Shown one piece after another: positions 61,501 through 64,000 of a DNA stretch of 64,000 bases. Each line of letters begins with the position of its first letter. Within the stretch, counting starts at the first letter, position 1. The notes beneath the pieces are model-generated. The model searched no databases, was not told where the DNA came from, and was given only the letters and a program-made list of their open reading frames with translations. Made by a program: the position numbers and the translations under genes. The stretch spans positions 36,130-100,129 of the forward strand of contig CACWNW010000010.1 in NCBI GenBank assembly GCA_902762305.1. Reading direction: 5' to 3'. Source of the DNA: Fibrobacter succinogenes. GTDB lineage: Bacteria; Fibrobacterota; Fibrobacteria; Fibrobacterales; Fibrobacteraceae.

Positions 61501-64000
61501 TGACTTCAGCGTGTACACCTACCAGTACTCTTGGGCAAGCAAACCCGCCATCAACGTGAACATCTTCAACAACGAGGCTAGAGCGTTCGACAGCCTTACC
61601 GTGCGCATGTTCATGCGTGGCGACGATGACCTGTACGACGACGTGGCCATCCGTACCGACATCTGCCAGGCATACGACGAAGCCGGTTTCAACAAGGCCT
61701 GCGATGCCACGACGCTAAATGTTCTCAACGAAGGCTTCCGCCATGTGCGCCCCGTAAAGATCGAAGACACCTACGACGCAGCTACAGGAACCTGGCAGTG
61801 GTACTTCCCCATCCCGCTCGGCCCGACCGTCATCAAGAGTTCAAGCCGCTTCCGCGTTGACGTGCTGTTCGTAGCACGCATCCGCTCCCCGGGCCAGGAC
61901 GACCCGCTCGATGTCGCTCCGCAGAACAAGAAACTCTACTGCAACGACAACGGCACCTGGTATTGGGTGTCTGACGAAGACAAGATTGGCGCCACCCTTA
62001 CAGCAAATCCGGGCGACTGGAGCTGGATGCCGCACAGCAAGGCCAACGGCGACTATGCCGACTACCCGGGCATGCCCTGCATCAGCAAGGATGCCGGCGA
62101 CCTAGACTTCGGTGTGGCACCGGTGAACCCCTACGTTGCCGTGTACCGCAAGGACGAGTTCGTTTGGGGCTACAGCCCCTCCAAGAGCGAAATGGAAACG
62201 AAGCGCGCGAACTACAAGCTGGAAGTTACCTTGGATGCTCCGTTCAATGTTTCCAACGGCAGTTACGTGGAAATCGACCAGCCGAGCAGCACCGTGTTCG
62301 TGAAGGGACACGCCCACATTACCGAGGGCCGCATCGTGGTCGACAACGTGAGCTACATGGGTTACAACGGCATGATTGTCGCCCAGTACAACATGGAAAC
62401 CGACCTATGGGATTTGAATATTCCGGTAAAGATGGGCATCGGCAGCAACAAGGTCGACATCACGATATTCGCAGGGCCCGACCCGGAATGCGAAGCCTGT
62501 ACCGAAAACGGCGGCTGCGCATTCGAGAACCGCTCCTACTATGTGCAGTTCACGAAGGGCGACGCGACCGCATCGGCGCTCACCATCAAGGACGAGGCCG
62601 GCAACCCGGTCAAGAGCCCGGCTGACCCCGCAGGTACGCGCTTCAACATATTCCTGACCGACAAGGACAAGGCGAAGTACACGCAGCCTATCGATGTGCT
62701 CGTGATAAACAACAGGAAGAACGACACGCTCAAGGTCAGGATGGTGGCTGACACCGATAACCCGGGCTACTTCCAGAGTACGTTCCCGATTACCGCTGTC
62801 GAAGTTCCGAAGGAGCAGCGCACCAACGGACAGATTTCGTTCTTCGCGGGCGACACCATCCAGGTCGTCTACATCGACCCCGAAGACGAAGAAGACATTT
62901 CGAAGCAGTCGTTCTACTCCGAGTCCACCTACCCCGCACCGAAGCGCGTGCTCGCGCAGGACAGCGACTGCGACAACGTGGCCGACAAGATTACGATTAG
63001 CTTCTCGAACGCATTCGACGAGAACTACGCCTTCGATAGCATTCGCGTGTACATCGACGGCATGGCCGACACGGTGACTCTCGCCGTCCCGCAACCGGTC
63101 ACAGGCCTGAGCGAAGTCTCCATCCCGCTTACGGGCATAAACGTCCCCGAGACGGCATCTCCCAGCGGCACGGCAGGCATCTTCCTCCAGACCAAGGGAC
63201 AGGTTTCCCGAGAGAACGCCAAGATTACCGACGGCATTGCCCCGCAGCTCCTGAGCGTGACCATCCTCGAGAACCCTGCACCGCGCTCCGTCGAAGACAC
63301 ATTGATGATTGCCTTCACCGAGCCCGTCATGCTCTCCTCGACGGGAGCCTGGCCGCTCACCATCCAAGGCGTATCGGGCGACTTCATCAGCGTATCGGGC
63401 AAGGCAACCACAAACAATGGCGGCAAGAGCTGGCTATACGTGGTGACTGGCAATACGAACGGAGATTACATCCCGGTAGGCGGAATCGCCAGCATCAAGA
63501 GCGGGTTCAGCATCACGGACGAAGCCCTCAACGCACTTGACCCGGCATCGCCCTGCGCCCAAGGCGTGAAGATTGCGGAAACCCCGAAGCCCGTCCCAGT
63601 CACGCTTGCCGAAATTCGTGACAACGAAGGCGACGGCTATGCCGATGAAATTTACCTGAAGTTCGAAAAGAAACTTCGCGACAAGGACATGCTCGACAGT
63701 TTCGTCGTGGAATGGGGCATGAAGAACATCACGAAGAGTTTCCTCCCGAGCACTTGGAAGCATACGATGGAATACGGCGAACACTGGCAGCATAACCAGC
63801 TGGTCGATTCGCTTACCGGAACCATCACTGACGATTCTACGTTGGTGAAAGATACCGTCTCCATCATCACCATCCCGCTCACGACCTCGAACGGCTTCCC
63901 GTACGGCACGACCAGCGGTGCATACGACGGCTACGGCCACGTGACCCCGAGGCTCGGCCCCGAAGGCGGGTTCTTCGACAAGTTCTACTTCGTGGTCGAC
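58565..64000 (+). CDS. Giant multidomain GH9 cellulase, 3' end outside window
   Basis: The frame is open from ATG at 58565 (AAGGAGG upstream) to the window edge, 1,812 codons. After a signal peptide (LLVTVLLASVGIMAA) an N-terminal Ig-like domain (PIRVNQAGYL) precedes the GH9 catalytic domain. GH9 motifs are EGGYYDCGDHLKESQTQM, with the two aspartates, LLGVNPWDVSFIMGVGDKNDAHPHHRAA and WEYYEMSEVCIDAAATLVSSV, with the acid glutamate. The first motif has Cys where Ala is usual. Two fibronectin-like domains follow near residues 770-980, and then a long tail with DSDCDNVADKITISFS and DNEGDGYADEIYLKF motifs, which resemble Ca-binding modules. It should be a secreted cellulose-degrading enzyme; the last domain is not seen. 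Confidence 0.92.
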   Translation, partial: MPIKKLLVTVLLASVGIMAAEQEQPTPYDLIRPVWPLTWDSTVFNHFVPDPIPKNPLPKNRTPAAFAPNEFIPDTLDQAYLDALNYRMSPIRVNQAGYLESDPEKQFYYVGSATSFEVVDADGNSLSPAAKGSFTSSGKSASSSWIINAGTNAATNNKDRYSVSITGPSGTIQIGQLGNLTLPTNTRLRIKVGDNISSTFIISERVYSMVKDAALKFYGINRSGNGESWFHPASHTKDGGGPVTEGADDVRGPFNEALAGTLEGGYYDCGDHLKESQTQMYAFMVAAVMAATNADADDDVYAYNQGETVNTDGIPDMLREAKHGADFVLRAYKRANGVIDDMALSVGNFGSDHGWWGRPENQDKLPVDNSASATDRGGPASRTVRLGEIGSNIGGETAAGLAIVGKMYAEYNKPFADSCLKVAKEMYKFAKDLAQGRTFTHNKKAAGWSSPAYNGNNEFYDDMALASVALLYATEEKQYADDMIRTKNLVQGQEYATGAGFFDGGWFVTNNKGFFKDVKNTGWANAYSYALYALYKLILQDKNKAINVYGLSETEWLNAVEDCIADMIANLGDMSYYGESAETFIFPNVPNVWKASQVAYDKTWYTMLTDQEWIYNRYRAGDIFEVLAYADVAADIEKQGISLPVMGTPNWKAAEAKQFGINQLNYLLGVNPWDVSFIMGVGDKNDAHPHHRAANPEGKNMPGAGYKYKPPVGALYGGVPPSLSVTMGKNGQRNWEYYEMSEVCIDAAATLVSSVSLASQKIDRTRAPNMQVEIRHVSMDSAIVVVKLDTRGTALINYGKTDNTTGMNMTAKPDNDVSGVSHEIILRNLEPGTTYYFYAGGINAYNPENFSTKYMVDSTQTPFSFTTLNTIESAEIKNVTVCNVSADSAEIMWYTPNGEYESKLYWDTIPHTNLNEYAHNTGAGNADISGIPTKFHYVKIGGLKEKTTYYYAVESNGQYTNVNEETGAMLKFTTPVTQYDFSVYTYQYSWASKPAINVNIFNNEARAFDSLTVRMFMRGDDDLYDDVAIRTDICQAYDEAGFNKACDATTLNVLNEGFRHVRPVKIEDTYDAATGTWQWYFPIPLGPTVIKSSSRFRVDVLFVARIRSPGQDDPLDVAPQNKKLYCNDNGTWYWVSDEDKIGATLTANPGDWSWMPHSKANGDYADYPGMPCISKDAGDLDFGVAPVNPYVAVYRKDEFVWGYSPSKSEMETKRANYKLEVTLDAPFNVSNGSYVEIDQPSSTVFVKGHAHITEGRIVVDNVSYMGYNGMIVAQYNMETDLWDLNIPVKMGIGSNKVDITIFAGPDPECEACTENGGCAFENRSYYVQFTKGDATASALTIKDEAGNPVKSPADPAGTRFNIFLTDKDKAKYTQPIDVLVINNRKNDTLKVRMVADTDNPGYFQSTFPITAVEVPKEQRTNGQISFFAGDTIQVVYIDPEDEEDISKQSFYSESTYPAPKRVLAQDSDCDNVADKITISFSNAFDENYAFDSIRVYIDGMADTVTLAVPQPVTGLSEVSIPLTGINVPETASPSGTAGIFLQTKGQVSRENAKITDGIAPQLLSVTILENPAPRSVEDTLMIAFTEPVMLSSTGAWPLTIQGVSGDFISVSGKATTNNGGKSWLYVVTGNTNGDYIPVGGIASIKSGFSITDEALNALDPASPCAQGVKIAETPKPVPVTLAEIRDNEGDGYADEIYLKFEKKLRDKDMLDSFVVEWGMKNITKSFLPSTWKHTMEYGEHWQHNQLVDSLTGTITDDSTLVKDTVSIITIPLTTSNGFPYGTTSGAYDGYGHVTPRLGPEGGFFDKFYFVVD

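Overview
The window looks like a chromosomal segment from a member of the Fibrobacterota, probably a Fibrobacter from a rumen or gut. The evidence is protein families that are typical of that lineage: FISUMP-domain proteins, two TIGR02147-type regulators each followed by a lipoprotein gene, Ser-rich linkers in secreted proteins, a C-terminal sorting-type domain on an M6 protease, and a very large multidomain GH9 cellulase. These are family assignments made by reading motifs; no database was searched.

Layout. 1-3.7 kb: the 5' part of a GLUG-repeat secreted protein, ispF, and two tandem zinc-ribbon membrane proteins. 3.7-18.2 kb: a 13-gene nuoB-nuoN complex I operon on the minus strand, tightly coupled, without nuoA in the window, and with unusual extensions on NuoB, NuoE and NuoM. 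18.3-30.7 kb: an M6 protease, a TonB-C-like protein, a TIGR02147 regulator with its lipoprotein, a ferredoxin with a geranylgeranyl-reductase-like flavoprotein, two pilin-like proteins, an SDR-like protein and two FISUMP genes. 30.8-35.9 kb: a lower-GC accessory block with a HigB/HigA-like pair, three unknown genes downstream of it and a 25-unit MORN-like lipoprotein. 36-43.5 kb: glgP, pheA, rph, a second regulator/lipoprotein pair, hisH and a C_GCAxxG protein. 43.5-46.4 kb: a decaying array of small secreted paralogs and a frameshifted TonB-C-like gene. 46.8-57 kb: pgk, folB, spoVG-comM, a CBM9-like protein, an acyl-ACP thioesterase, an RluE-like pseudouridine synthase, fumarase and small envelope proteins. 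57.2-64 kb: an Ala/Pro-rich membrane protein, a structured repeat array and the GH9 gene, which runs off the window.

The most interesting signal is regulatory. Two intergenic regions 21 kb apart carry consensus sigma-54 promoters (TGGCACG-N4-TTGCA). One is ahead of the HigB/HigA-like genes and one is ahead of spoVG-comM. Each is preceded, in the same relative orientation and 52-53 bp upstream, by almost the same 32-bp element containing TAAATCA-N-TGATTTA and GATTAATC. This is the layout of an enhancer site for a sigma-54 activator. It suggests an undescribed regulon that links an RNA-binding regulator (SpoVG), a transformation helicase (ComM) and a toxin-antitoxin-like accessory operon.

The second is a dispersed family of about 97-bp units, two or more per array, each built as a CTCCGG-containing hairpin followed by a terminator-like hairpin. 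Arrays lie downstream of rph and of the Ala/Pro-rich gene. Some stem arms change on both sides while keeping the pairing, which suggests a structured RNA.
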